Notes: generated by a model not told the origin, from the letters alone. Shown: positions 12,001 through 24,679, counted from the first letter of the stretch. The stretch: DNA of 64,000 nt from Microcyclospora pomicola (GCA_002786065.1 NHNY01000001.1:1984001-2048000), one strand, 5' to 3'. A program made the numbers and translations.

Positions 12001-15000
12001 TGACGACACTGCGCTGTGACACCAGTGACCTCCCCAGACCTAGGATTCAACGGTCAGTGTTTCCCCAGAGCAGGGGGTCGTTGACGACGTCCGGGTAGGC
12101 TGCTATATACAAGACGAACGTGGGAACAGATCATCACTATTGAGATTGTAAGTAGATGAAGCACGCTCTCACAGGGAAGATTGGTGTTCCGTGTGGATGC
12201 GTGAAGAGGCAGGTTTTTGCTCCCGGCACCTTTTTCAGGTACCTATGTAATGCGACGTCTCCACAAGTCTTGCGCAAGGAAAGAAGCATGGCGTGTACAT
12301 GTGCTTGTTTATCATATGGGAAGTAGGTGAGATCGATCGTGGATGTAGGAGGAGGTGAAGTCGAGGATTGAAGAATTAGGTAAGGTACTTTTATGATGGC
12401 CTTACCCTATTGGTCGAGTATACTTGTATACACATATTAAAAGCTGTTTTGGACGAAGTGTTCAAGTCTCCAGGCGGACCACGTTCACTCGCTGTTCGTC
12501 TCTCCTATCTCGAAGGTTAGCCAGCTGGTATACGGTCGACGCTATGATTCCTGGTTGTAGCGTTACTGCCAGTGCATGCTGCCCGGAGGTTCTTGCGTGA
12601 GTGGACAGAGTATTCGGGATTGGATGTCGGCACATACATAAGGTATTAGGAGGGACGTGGTGCGGCAGGGGTATTGTGATAGGATGACATATCAGAGAAC
12701 ATTGATCACTTCGGCCATACGAGATATCCCTGAAATGCAGGCGATGCTCACGCGTTGTCGTAGTCTGACTCGCCGAATCACATTGGCTGTACGGTGTCTC
12801 CGGCGTAGACATGCGGCCAGCACATCGGCAAATAATCCGGCACGGACAAGACCAACTCGTGAACACAGCAGCAGTTCATTGTATGCCACGTAAAGCGCAG
12901 ACGTAGCATGGGGCATGACGTACGGTCGCAGGGTCTGGTTGACACAAGACATTGGGCATCAAATGCTCACGAAGAGACGTGTCAGCGTGGTGGCAATTTG
13001 AAGGATGTTGGCTCGGCATGCACGATGGCCGCGATAGTCGGGCCCGAGCAGTGAGTGCTCCGCTGGGCCGAAGATCCCGTCTGCATGAACAACGACTCAG
13101 GAACAAGACAGCCAGGGTGCTAGTGCTCGTGCTCGTGCTCGTGGGAAAGGCACACCCGTTGCGGCTGACCGCATCGATGATACATATGCATGGGTGCAAG
13201 CTCGAGCAAGCCGGAGTGGAGACACGTCTCGTCGTCAGCGTGTTGCATGTGGAGGAGTCAAACGTCTAGATGCGTAATAGCCATGGTGCCAGACTCATTC
13301 GATCAGTGGAGAGACAGCGTTGTCGTGGCAGATACGAGCCTCGGATCATGACGCTGTTGGCTGTCCTGTACACATCATACCGTCAGTGCCAGGATGCACA
13401 AGGGTCAAAGGAGCCGGAGACGCATATACGGTTGACGCCTACATGTACAGACTGCATGTCAGCCCAGCACTGCATCCCCGAAACCCTACGGAGACAGCGT
13501 GGCCGCGGCGAAGGACATGCACAGGTCTCTGCAAGGAGAGCAGATTGGGTTCGATTCGAGGTGCTCGATATCGCGAGCGAGTGATGGGCGTACATGAGCA
13601 TCCATGTCGATGTAAGGCGTGCGGTCGTGGCCTACCTTGCGCTCGGCAAAGCATGGCAGATCATTGGTGGCGGACCGCAGCGAAGGGATCGCGATCCATA
13701 CCGCAGCTGCAGCTCCAGTCCCGTTGCAGACACTTCGCATGCATGCGCATATACACACCCGAGCAGCTACAGGATATCGCTCGGTCCGTCAGCAGCCACC
13801 GACACCCACGTACAGCTGTTCCCGTGCGGCTATCGCCTCCCAGCTCGGTCCAAGAATCCCTGGCGCCGGTAGAGAGGCTGATTGAAGTTCGAGGTAGTCA
13901 GCAGACGATGTCAAAGCATGCGGACATGTGTGCGTGATGCCAATTCCCGGATCATGGGATCAGGCGTGGACGCCATCGCTGGCGTCATCTTCGGGCGGCC
14001 AAGTGGCGGCGGGGTGGTGGCAGTGGCGAAGACGCGCGGAGGTGATGGCGCAGAGGGGGTCTGCTCGCCAACGGGTCGTAGGTCGAAGTATGCAATGGCG
14101 GAGATGGGATGGAATGCGATGAATCATGCGAGGGACAGTCCAAAGGTGTCGGTATGGGTGAGTGAGATGTGAGCGGTCAGGAAGGGTTGAGGATCGATGC
14201 GGTGGCATCTCGACATGGCAGGCCTATGGGAGGTGAGCCGGCTATCGCAGCATGCGCCAGCGCTGGTGGATGGAAGGCCTGGATGGGGAAGACGGCTGGT
14301 GCTGCAGCAGCATGATACGTCCAAGTGAAGCGAGTAAGGATTGTAGGTAGGTTTGAAGTCGTTGTGCTGGTATGCGCTGTTGATGGGCATCCTTCGTGCT
14401 GTACCGACATGTCAGGTACGGCACTACTGTACATCCCTACATGGACGACGACTCTAGACTAGAGCTCGGAGAAACTCGGTGGCGGCGGCGGACTTTACTG
14501 TCGCAGCTGAGAAGGCGGAGTGGTACCTGGCAGTACCACGTACTTACAGGCACCTGTCAGCTGTCGACTGGCCGCAGGGTCAAGTAGGACGATTGAGCAT
14601 GAACGACGACCAGAAACACCTCCGTCAAGACTCGCTGCAAACGTACAATGCAGTCTGCCCCAAGTGCTGGCTGGACCCATGTCCAAGTGACAGCATGGGC
14701 ACATGCAAGCGCCATGTACAGTCCGATGTCTGCAGCCCGTCAAGAAAGATGCCGCCGCCCACCCGCGCCAACGAGAAGCGCCACACGCCCCGGATATCGG
14801 ACGGCAGCTGCAGCGACGTTCTTATTCACCGCACATATATGTCACGCCCCCCTCCCTACGACGACGACTACATCCTCGCCTATGTACGTCGTCGAGGATG
14901 TGTGCCCGCCGGATGGAATGCGCATGCCGGCACCCCTCCGTCCCACCACCGCTGTAGAATGTGCCCCGACCATCACGACCGCCTTGCCTAGGCATCACGG

Positions 15001-15443
15001 CGGGCTTCATAGTATGTTTCCCTAGCTTCTCTCGACATAGAATAGTCAACAACGGCAGACGCAGACCCTGTCACCACACTAGCCTGCATGACATGCACTA
15101 CTTTCCTCACTTCGCTACCACTTCCGCCGCTGTCGTGAATCGACTTTCACCACCGGCTGCCTCTCTTGCTCATCATCACTCTCTCCTCCACCACCTTTCA
15201 CTCCCCTCCACCTGTCCAACCCCTCCGCCTCGCCTTCACTTCCGGTCCGCCGCTCGCCCCCACCTCCCCCACCGTCGCTACCTGCCGTACTTGAGCGCTG
15301 CACCCCCGGGACCTTGACTCGTCCGCCAACCTGGAAAGCGGGACCGAGCCTCCGCCAGATCGTACCATCTCGCCACTCATGTCCTCCAGCGTTTGATCTT
15401 CTGCTCGCGATCAACCACCGTCATCCACGTCCACCCCTCCATC
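6051..15443. other. 9.4-kb region without a supportable gene
   Basis: Many open frames of 60-205 codons occur on both strands, most of them in the GC-rich part at 12.5-15 kb, but none shows a family motif and they overlap one another in competing frames. Visible structure includes a tandem array at about 9400-9860 (separate entry), a short hairpin with arms CAACCA/TGGTTG near 8080-8105, a TATAAAGG box near 8251, a (GTGCTC)n run near 13120, and a strongly C/T-rich stretch at 15110-15300 that is probably the promoter or 5' leader of the ABC transporter. Non-coding RNA or heavily split genes cannot be excluded. Confidence 0.5.
9400..9860 (+). repeat. Tandem array of about 155-bp units with exon-intron character
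   Basis: Three copies start with a near-perfect 5' splice site: GTACGTCTG at 9422, GTACGTCTG at about 9573 and GTATGTCTG at about 9729. Each is followed by the block GAAAGAGCAACGAGAGGCAA, then a branch-like GCTGACA, then an AG acceptor, then a segment of about 66 nt. In one shared frame the 66-nt segments read as related peptides of the type RxxTxxDxExxIxTxREI/NxNR. A partial unit precedes the first copy (RTRREIDQ), and a degraded one follows the last. The spacing is about 151 and 157 bp. This is either a decayed or live gene with duplicated exons or a non-coding repeat whose frame agreement is accidental. I do not recognise the peptide. Confidence 0.6.
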
Positions 15444-18400
15444 ATGGCAGGTGGTGAGGTCCTCACTCTGACCAGTACGCGCCTACATCGGCCTTGGGTC
15501 TCGAACCCCGTAGCACAGGCCATCCTCGCCGATACCCAGATCGCCTACTCGCTGGTCCTGATCTTCTTATACCTGATCGCCTTCACGATCCGGAGCGTCC
15601 GCAATGCACGGCATGATGATGAGTTGGCGCCACAAAATCCACAACAATTGGGCCCGGGGGGGAAGCCGCTGCCCAAGAAGAATCCGGTAAAAGGTACCAG
15701 CGAGCAGGGCGATCTCGACTTCAGCCGGCCGAGGAAGCTGCTGTTCCAATGGCTGACGGTCGGTGTGCTGGCGAGTTTGCTGGGGAATATCGTGGTCGTG
15801 ATTGCTCATGCGCTGTTCGAGCGAAAGCAGCGCTGGTGGTGTGGACAAGCTCCAACGGTAAGACGGGTTATATGCTGTGTGCTTGCGGTTGAGGTGCTGA
15901 TATCCTGAGTTTAGATCTACCTCGTGGGCTCGTTCATGGTATACGCCCTCCTCCTGATCACACTCATCGATTCAAGACCGTCGCCCACCGGTGCCCATCT
16001 GGTGACGTGGGTCGTGGCCCTGATGATGGAGCTGATCCTCCTAGCTTCCTCCTTCGCGCTCTACACGTCTGCACACCGCGAACCGAAAGTGGGCGACCCC
16101 AAGGGCGGCGAGATGCAAAGAGAAATGACAGAGTGGGAGATCACCGAGGTGATTGTGGACATCGTGCGGGTGGGCTTGCTGTCCGCGCTCATCGCATTCT
16201 ATGCGTTGTTCGTGTATTTGCAGGGGGCGAAGAAGAGACGAGATTCAAAAGATGCGGCGGAGAGGACAGCACTACTTGGGGAGGAACCGGGGGTACAGGT
16301 CAATGGGTCAGCATCGGGACAAGCGAATGGATACGGTACTGCGAACGGGAAACCACGTGGAGCGCAGGAGGTTCCGGCTGGATGGGAGAAACCCACGGCA
16401 ACACCATCACGGAGCTGGTGGGAGTACATCCGAGCATACGGCATCTTTCTGCCATATATCTGGCCGCACAAGGACCGCATGTTGCAGATCAACTTCGTCT
16501 TCTGCTTTCTGATTGTCTTTCTTCAGCGAGTAGTTCAGATCGCGGTGCCTTACCAAGCCGGTGTCATCACGAATATCCTGGCAGGCGCCCACGGACCGGT
16601 CTACATGCCCTGGGGAGCGATTGCGCTCTACATCCTGTTCCGGGTCTTCCAAGGATCGAACGGTCTGCTTGGAGCGCTGCGGCAGATTCTGTGGATCCCA
16701 ATCGAGCAATACTCCTACCGTGAGCTGTCCGTCGCCGCCTTCGAACATGTCCATATGCTCAGCTTGGACTTCCACCTCGGGAAGAAGACGGGTGAAGTAT
16801 TGTCAGCATTGGGCAAAGGCTCCTCGCTCAACACATTCCTGGAGTCGGTCACGTTCAACGTGTTACCCATGTTGGTGGATCTCATGGTGGCGGTCGTCTA
16901 CTTCCTCGTCAACTTCGACGCCTACTACGCCCTCGTCATCGGCGTGGTGACGTTCTGGTACATCTACATCACAATCCGCATGGCTTCGTGGCGCGCAGAT
17001 ATCCGCCGGCAGGCCACCAACGCCAGCCGAGAAGAAGACGCGGTCAAGAACGACTCGATGATGTCGTACGAAACCGTCAAGTACTTCAACGCTGAGGCGT
17101 ATGAATTCAACCGATATCGCGAAGCCGTGCTGAAATACCAGAAGGCGGAATATCTGGTCACGTTTTCGTTGGCGTTGATGAACACCATTCAGAATCTGGT
17201 GTTCATGCTCGGCTTGATTGTGGCCTGCTTCATTGCAGCCTACCAAGTCACGACTACACAACTTGGTGTGGGCGATTTCGTCGTATTGTTGACGTACATG
17301 ACGCAGCTCCAAGGACCGCTGAACTTTTTCGGCACATTCTACCGAATGATCCAGAATAATATGATCAACTCTGAGCGCATGCTGGAGCTGTTCAAGGAGC
17401 AGCCAACGGTGGTGGATGGTCCAGATGCGGAGACTCTGCCACTGTGCGAGGGAGAGATCCGCTACAACGATGTGCATTTCGCGTACGACTCGCGGAAGCC
17501 CGCGCTGAAGGGGCTGAACTTTAGATGTCCTCCGGGCACCACAACAGCATTGGTAGGCGAGTCGGGCGGCGGCAAGTCCACCGTCTTCCGATTGTTGTTC
17601 CGCTTCTACAACGTCGAGTCGGGTAACATCCAGATCGACGGCCACGACGCGAGTGGCATCACCATCGACAGTCTTCGACAACACATCGGCGTCGTTCCTC
17701 AAGATACCGTCTTGTTCAACGAGAGCCTGATGTACAACCTCAAGTACTCTCGGCAGTCCGCGACGGATCAGGAAGTGTATGATGCATGCAGAGCAGCCAG
17801 CATTCACGACAAGATCATGGGTTTCCCAGATGGGTACAACACCAAAGTCGGCGAACGAGGCCTGCGATTGTCCGGTGGTGAGAAGCAGCGGGTGGCGATT
17901 GCGCGGACCATCATCAAGAACCCGCGCATCATCCTCTTGGACGAGGCTACTGCAGCGCTGGACACCGAGACAGAACAACATATCCAAGAGGCACTGCAAA
18001 CGCTCGCCAAAGGCCGCACGATGCTAGTCATCGCGCACAGACTTAGCACCATCACTATGTGTGACCAAATCCTGGTGCTGCACGAAGGCCGCGTCGCCGA
18101 GCGTGGCACTCACGCCGAGCTGCTCGCGATGCGTGGCCGCTACGCCGGCATGTGGCGGAAACAAGTCCGCGCGCAACGAGCAGCTGAAGAGGCCAAGGTG
18201 TTGAAGGAAAAAGCCGACCGGCTGCGCCGAGAGTCGATGGATAGCAGTGCCGCGCGCGGCCGCCAAGTCGCCAACGCCGGCGACTCGCCTCTCAGCAGCG
18301 ACGAGGATGAGCATGGATCGACCGCGCAAGCCGGTCCATCACATGAAACCACCGCCACCGCCACCGACCTGCAGGCGTCCCTCTCCCTCTCCCCCGGCTC

Positions 18401-18560
18401 CTCCGTCCCGCACGCCCAAATCCAGTCCGTCATGGGCACGGGGACGGGCAACGATACGGGCACCGACACGCAGCCGCAACGAGAGGCGCTCAGGAGTGGG
18501 ACTGTGCGATCGCCCTCGCCGGTGGCGGAAGAACCGCATAGACCGCTCGGGCATCCTTGA
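15444..18560 (+). CDS. hmt1: ABC half-transporter of the ABCB6/HMT1 family
   Basis: Exons 15444-15857 and 15915-18560 give 1019 residues. The order is an N-terminal hydrophobic domain with several helices (TMD0, about residues 20-260), a six-helix ABC membrane domain (about 310-600), and a nucleotide-binding domain with Walker A GESGGGKST (about 686), signature LSGGEKQR (about 790), Walker B IILLDEATAALD (about 810) and H-loop AHRLST. A Ser/Ala/Pro-rich tail of about 140 residues follows. In fission yeast Hmt1 moves phytochelatins or other thiol conjugates into the vacuole and gives cadmium tolerance; mitochondrial Atm1-type proteins are related but lack TMD0, so the vacuolar branch fits better. 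It functions as a homodimer in the family. The upstream leader is C/T-rich. The start at 15444 is the first ATG that puts TMD0 near the N-terminus. Confidence 0.9.
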
Positions 18561-19203
18561 CCGTGCTCCGCCATGGTGGATGCCAGCGGTTCCCCGCCAA
18601 TGCAGCGCGGATGAAATTACCATGAAAAACTCTTTATGACTTACTACTGCACTTCTAAAAATGAAATCTTCTCATTTTACACTGCGGAAGGAATTCGCGT
18701 GCTGTCTCATGTCTCTTGTCTCCTGTCTTCTGTCTCCTGTCTTGTCATGTCATGTTCGCATCCCTCGTTTGACCTCGCATCTCCTCTCGTATTCCTTTCA
18801 TCTCAAATGCGCCGAAAAGTAGAAAAGTTTGGATTATGTTGCAAGCGCTATGGGAGAGATCAACCCATTCCATTCGTTTCAAGTGGATTAGAACATGGGT
18901 TGTCATGGTTTCGTGCAGAATTCATGTGGTGCGTACAGATACATCACACGCAAGATACTGCTTAGGGGTCTATCGTGCGGGTATCCGGAGGGAGCTTGAT
19001 CATGAGCTGGGGAGTATCGCAGTACCACCATCTAAAGCAGAGGAGCGCAGACATGGCCGAAAACGAGAGTTGGGGGGTATTGGAGATCAGGGGGTGTGTA
19101 GGTCGGTGATCGATCGCCGCACGTCTTGGGGGAATGGATGGGAGGAAAAGATCAGACGAGGATTTTATACAGTGCGGTTCAGGCGCGACTATGTACTCAT
19201 TAC

Positions 19204-19238
<35 letters not shown>

Positions 19239-19625
19239 GGTGTACAGTGGCGTCGTGCCGAAGTGGGCCCCTGAAGGCTCCATTCATCAACATTTGTGCC
19301 AGTGTGTGAACCCCAACTCATCCCCTGCACTACTTGCAAACTGAAGGTTGTGGTCGAGCTGCATAAGACTCTGTAGAGGATTCTCACAGCACGACCACCA
19401 TCTTCAGTCTTCAAGTGGCGCGGGAGCCCAGGTTGACCGACCACCACCGCACGGAGAAAACCTTGTTCCATAAAGCATGATCGCAAGACAGGGGTATTCG
19501 CATCAAAAAATGTGTTTCGAGGGCCCTCTCTCCCTCCGCCGGTGCTGAAGAGAGGCTGGAAGTGCAACTAGTGAAGGTCGTCAACGAAGCTTTGCATAGG
19601 GCGATGGCTGTCGCGTGGAATAAGG
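18561..19625. other. Intergenic between convergent genes
   Basis: This stretch separates the 3' ends of the ABC transporter (plus) and the NACHT-ankyrin gene (minus). It contains a run of TGTCTC/TGTCTT pyrimidine repeats near 18705-18750 and a CAT microsatellite. The 201-codon minus frame at 18962-19567 runs through the microsatellite as poly-Asp and has no family feature. Confidence 0.5.
19204..19236 (+). repeat. CAT trinucleotide microsatellite
   Basis: Eleven uninterrupted CAT triplets lie in a non-coding stretch. Length polymorphism between isolates would be expected. Confidence 0.9.
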
Positions 19626-22600
19626 TCAGGAACGTCGAATCGCATCAGATAATACCAGCGTCATCCCCAAGGTGTCAAATCTTGTCAGCGCGAGGTCTTC
19701 GATCCCCTCTTTCCCCTCGGCTGGCATCGTGTCTTCGTCGTCCCAGTCTCTGATCTCGATCGATTTGAGCATCGTATCTTCGTCCTCCCATTCTCTGATT
19801 TCAATTCCTTCGAGCATCTTGTAGTGAAGTATTTGCACAATCTCCTCGTGGCCTTCGGCAGCTGCGGCGTCGCGAGCATCACTGTACTCGGCACCATACA
19901 CTCCACTGCCTGGAGCATGCACGTCAGCGCCAGCCTCGAGCAACAGCTTGACGACTTCTGTATGACCACAATGAGAAGCGGCCATCAGCGCATTGCCGTA
20001 CTCGCCACCCTGTGCGTTCACATCTGCCCCAGCCTTCAGCAACAGCTTGCCGGCTTCAGTACGACCCAACAAGGAAGCAGCGTGCAGCGCGTTGCCGCAA
20101 CAGCCACCCTGTGCGTTCACACTGGCGCCAGCATCGAGCAACAGCTTGACGACTTCTGCTTGACGGAAATGAGAGGCGGCTTGCAGCGCATTGCCGCAAC
20201 AGCCACCCTGTGCGTTGACAGTTGCCCCAGCCATGAGCAACAGCTTGATGGCTTCTGTATAACCGTTAGAAGAAGCGGCCTGCAGCGCATTACCGTACTC
20301 GCCACCCTGTGCGTTCACATCTGCGCCGGCCTTGAGCAACAGCTCTATGACTTCTTTACGACCCAAATCTGAAGCAGCTTGCAGCGCATCGTTGTATTGG
20401 CCACCCTTTGCGTTCACCTCTGCGCCGGCCTTGAGTAGCAGCTCTACGACTTCTTTACTACTGTGATATGAAGCAGCTTGTAACGCATTGCGGAATTTGC
20501 CACCCTGTGCGTTCACATCGGCGCCCGCTTTGAGCAACAGCTTGATGACTTCTACATCATTTTGACGGCAAGCAGCTTGCAGCGCATTGCCGTAGAATCC
20601 ACCTTGTGCATCGATGTCGGTGTTTTCTTGCTCCAGTAAGGCAAGAACCACAGGCTTGAGGCCAAGCATGCTTGCGACGTAGAGAGCGGAGCCGACACCT
20701 GCATCAGATCGACTTAGCATTGGCTCAGAGACAGCATACCAATCCCGCCTTCGTTTTTCCGACATCAGGAATTGTATCTCGCGATCGACATTGCCGCATT
20801 GCTGTAGTGATGAGTGGAAGGGCCATGTTTTTGCCGCATAATTTAACAATGGAAATGTGTCAGACCACACGTCATCGCGAACCTCACTGTAATGAGTGAC
20901 ATATGTCAAGCAGCTGTGCGTCAGGAGTCGATGGCCTGCTTCCGGCTTGAGATGAAAGTCTTTGGCATCGTGTTCGAGTATTCGATTGGATTCGAGATAT
21001 TCTTTGACCGAGAAATGCGCGAGTCGCACTTTGGTGTTTGCTCCGATCTGAACGTCATCATGGGTATAGTGGCGATGCTCATCTTCATCCGCTGTCACAA
21101 TAGTGACCAGACTTGATATGAGATTCAGGGTTCCTTCGATCGTTCCGCGGTCTTCCATGTCCACGCTGTCGCTTGTCGAGTCGATGATCACAGCCTCAGT
21201 AAGTTCGAGAAGCGTTGGAGGTGATTGAGCGTACGCAACCCATTGCAGCAGCGTAAGGGCATCGTGGACATATTGTTCTCCAATGCTACAGAGCATTCGC
21301 ATATACGTCTCGTCGAGAGAGGCGGGGAGATTGCGTAGTGCACTTCGTACATAGCTTGGTCGTACGTCCGGGAGCTTTTTCAACTCTTGAAGCTGGCAAA
21401 AAGCCCAGCGAAACCTAAACACACGAGTCAATATACATGAACCGCTTGCCGATAGCAATGTTGACCAACATACATTCCATCCGATTTCTTTGCAATTGTC
21501 GTCTCAATATCCTTTTTAGTTTGAGGACTCAACAATTTGAGTCTGTTGTGGTGCGACAATTCACTCGAGACATACAGCTGAATATCAGCATCGACGGCTT
21601 TTGTATCAACGACGATACGTTCAGCAGCTAGCATCTCCATCGACTGGCGAATATCCCCGAGCTCGCGGCTAGTCGCGAGGATCTTGATATTGTGCGCACG
21701 TTCCGAAAGGTGTTCCACGCACTCAAGCATATGCTGGCGGCTTTCTCCGTCGTCTGGACATTCGTCTAGCGCGTCTAGTAAGAGAAAGACGTTCTCGTAG
21801 GCCGGCAATGCGGCATCAAGGATTTTGGAAAGCTCGTCGATATCCACCTTTACACTCTTTTGGTCGGCGTCCTGGAGCATTGATAATGCGGGCTCCTTGT
21901 GCGCGAGCTGAGAAACCAACGAGCGGACAAGACCCTCATAGTTTTGCTTCCGGTCATCAGAGAATGAAAAGTAAAAGGCAGCAAAACCGTCATTCGTCGT
22001 TGATTGAACATGCGCTCTGATATCCTCGATAGCTTCTGAACACAGCACAGTCTTGCCACACCCAGGCTTTCCATACATCCAGACATGTCTAACAGAACAG
22101 CTCTTCCATTTCTTGTACTGGTCACATTGAAGTAACCAGGAACCCGTCTGTGCTTTGTGTTTCTGGCGGGCCGAGGCATGATTGATCCATGGATCTGGGG
22201 CATGAATCCAGCCCCCCATCTTCTTGAGTTGATCGGACTGTTGAACAGCTATGATCTGTTGCTGCTGGGAACTGATTTGTGCTACCGCAACCTCAACATT
22301 TGTGCTAGAGTCAAGCTGTAAGACTTGTAGCGCTAACTCCAGCTGTCCCTGGGCACTGTCCACATTCTCACGCATCTTGCGAAGGGTCTTAGCCTGGAAT
22401 GGGTACTTCAGTCGCTGCACCTGGGACAGAGCCTTCTGCCGCGATGTCTGAGCGTCGCCATGCTTCCGCAGCTCAGGTAACTTTCCCGATAGCTCAGTCA
22501 GACTGCCCGCGCAGGACTGCAAACATATCTTGACCCACTCGGACCTCTTTTTATCTAGCTTTCTACGCTTGAGAGATCCGTCGAGCAGTAATAATGATCT

Positions 22601-22747
22601 TTGCAGATCCGCGATTGAGTCGTAAGCGCTGCTAATGTCCGAATCGTAGTCTTTCCAGTCGTTGTAAAAGTTGAGCAGTCCTTGGCAGATCTGAATGCCG
22701 ATAGATGCGACCCCAAGTGCGCTTCCAGCAACGCCCAGCTCCGCCAT
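19626..22747 (-). CDS. STAND/NLR-like protein: HeLo-like N-terminus, NACHT, ankyrin repeats
   Basis: Exons 22747-21474 and 21414-19626 give 1020 residues. Residues 1-140 resemble the fungal N-terminal domain of STAND proteins (MAELGVAGSALGVASIGIQI start, helical). The NACHT has Walker A GKPGCGKT at 226-233 and Walker B FLLLDALDEC at 321-330. A winged-helix part with HFSVKEYLES is followed by eight to nine ankyrin repeats at about 666-952. The C-terminus carries two copies of an EIRxWxDEDTM segment. Fungal NLR-like proteins sense non-self or pathogen signals through their repeats and trigger a cell-death or defence effector, often the N-terminal domain. Whether this N-terminus is a pore-former of the HeLo type is inference. 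The ankyrin units are unusually alike. No typical partner effector gene is seen upstream. Confidence 0.88.
19835..20693 (-). repeat. Array of 99-bp units encoding ankyrin repeats
   Basis: About eight units of 33 codons lie head to tail within the NACHT-ankyrin gene. Each unit matches GNALQAAS-x5-EVVKLLLKAGADVNAQGG with few changes. Variation is concentrated in the two residues after GG and in the residues after AAS, which are the exposed ankyrin positions. Confidence 0.85.
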
Positions 22748-24115
22748 ACTTTGGTGTCTGAGTATAAGAATATTGTAGCAGCAGAGCGGACTCTTCCACG
22801 ACGGAGTCGTGAGGACGGCCGCTGTTGGCTTATGGGGTGCGGTATCGACGCAAAGCCGTCTTTATATCTGCGACAGTCGTTATCTCTGACCTAGTCGTCA
22901 TCGACGTGAGAGCGTGCAAGGCTGTGCCAGCCTCGAGCTGCTCCCAGCTTGCTTTTCTCAGCCGCTTGTGACATGTGACAGCCAGGTCACACGCGAGGCG
23001 GCCTCGTATGTCTGCCATACTTGCTTATTGGACCCGTCTATTGATGCACTCGTCATGCGAGCTTGCAAGACCGCCTTGTACGCGATTCCATGCTTACAGG
23101 CGGGCTGTAGCGCGCAGCCTGTCGAAGCGGAGGATTGATGAAGTGGTCTCTTGATTGTGCAGCAGTGAAGGTGGGGGCTCATCACGTGACGATCTTATAC
23201 CATGCACGCATTGTATATGTACTTTCGAGTCGAGAACATAAATTGAGTCAGAGCTGAATGTCGAGTAGAGCGCCACCTCTGAGATGTGATTCGGTAGCTC
23301 GGCTATTGGTAGCGTGCTGCCATGATTGCTGAACGTGTTTATGAAGAAACCCCGTCACAAATTCGTCGAAGCGATCGGATTTTGCAAACTCCAACATTGA
23401 ACGGCGTTGCATGCGGTGCGACCTCGTGAGGCCGATCTCAGCAAAGATCTACTATCTTCAGTCACTTCTCAATCTGATGCCCTGCGGGACAAGTCGGACA
23501 CCTATGAGCTCCGGTGCCCTTCCGAAACTTGTTAGAACCCTCGGACGTATACAGTTTCTGTACGAGAAGTGATTGTTAACATAGACATCAGCTCAGGCCT
23601 GTTCCGGCTGGTCGCTTATGCTGCGGATAGCCAGACAAGGAAGTGGCAATTGTTCCTCTTGGTCTGATTGCGTCCTCGATTACATGCCAGGTCCCGGAAC
23701 CAAGGCCCTGGAATTCCGTGTATGCCTCTAGCTGACTCGGGGTTTATTATGCATGCACGCGAGAGAAAGAAGCTCCGGATGTCTTGCTGATCGCCGGTAG
23801 GGTAGAACTTTGTCTGCTGCGGGGCATTGAAAGCGAGGTCGTGATGGCGGTGAGAGAATCTGGAATGGCAAACGAGGGTATGGGCGCGAGAACTGTCGAT
23901 CCTGTTGATGCTTGAGACGGGGAAGATGCTAAAGCAGAGAGTGAAGTCGTCTCGAAGACCCGAGAACTGATATTGGGGATTCCGCCAGTGTGGTTTGGCT
24001 TATAAGCTCTAACCGGGCTGTTGGTTTACGTGCCGCTGTGCAAGGACGGGACAAGTATCGGCCTTTTTCTGTACGTGTGATTGACTGCACCTGATACAAG
24101 AGCCGTTATCAAGAT
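22748..24115. other. Intergenic, upstream of the NACHT-ankyrin gene
   Basis: Open frames are all shorter than 76 codons, and between about 23280 and 24115 there are essentially none. No motif, repeat or RNA gene is recognised. This is probably promoter sequence for the NACHT-ankyrin gene plus spacer. Confidence 0.5.
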
Positions 24116-24679
24116 TTAGGAAACCATTCGGGCACTACGATATAGCGGTCTAGCATTGCTATCTCGCCACCAGCACAGGCAAATCAGTGGTTCGTTCGAG
24201 AGGGGTCTGCCGGCACGTGTGGGCAAGACGAAGCTAAGTACAGTAGTACTCTCGTAAGCCACGACCGAACCCCAGCTCTTTGACACAAAACTCGTTCCAA
24301 ACTTCCCGTCTTGTGATGTGTTATATCGGACCAAATTCATCGCTTCTATACTGGTCCGTCCGTCGAAAGGGTCCATCTTATGTACCGGATTGATCCAGAA
24401 AGATTCCTCATCGCATGAGCTTGTTTTCTCTGGAGTCTTTATTGGTATCACTTCCTTACCTTCGTGCTGCTGGCAGGTCTTCATCCCGTTCATATCATTG
24501 AAGAATACTACAGCACGGAGTCTGCTGGATTGTGGATATTGATCTGCTTTGTTATCCATCGGAGTCTCTGGAGTCCTTGGGTCTTTCCCGTGCTTGGTCA
24601 TCAACTTTCCGCCATCGACAGAGCGATATAGATTCGTGCTGGCTGGTGGCATTCTCTTTCTGGCTTCCAATTCCGACAT
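24116..24679 (-). CDS. Hypothetical protein, 187 residues
   Basis: A single open frame with an ATG start encodes a hydrophilic protein with a basic N-terminal part (MSELEARKRMPPAS) and a short hydrophobic stretch near the C-terminus (LICLCWW). I see no signal peptide, membrane helix or known domain. In a sequence of this size one open frame of this length is expected by chance, so its reality is doubtful. Confidence 0.28.
   Translation of the reverse strand: MSELEARKRMPPASTNLYRSVDGGKLMTKHGKDPRTPETPMDNKADQYPQSSRLRAVVFFNDMNGMKTCQQHEGKEVIPIKTPEKTSSCDEESFWINPVHKMDPFDGRTSIEAMNLVRYNTSQDGKFGTSFVSKSWGSVVAYESTTVLSFVLPTRAGRPLSNEPLICLCWWRDSNARPLYRSARMVS

Noticed and set aside
13320-13937. 205-codon plus-strand open frame
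   Set aside because: It sits in GC-rich sequence where several frames on both strands are open; no motif and unlike any known protein.
16863-17999. 378-codon minus open frame
   Set aside because: It is the antisense shadow of the ABC transporter gene.
18962-19567. 201-codon minus-strand open frame containing poly-Asp
   Set aside because: The length comes partly from reading a CAT microsatellite; no family feature, and it lies in the convergent 3' region of two genes.
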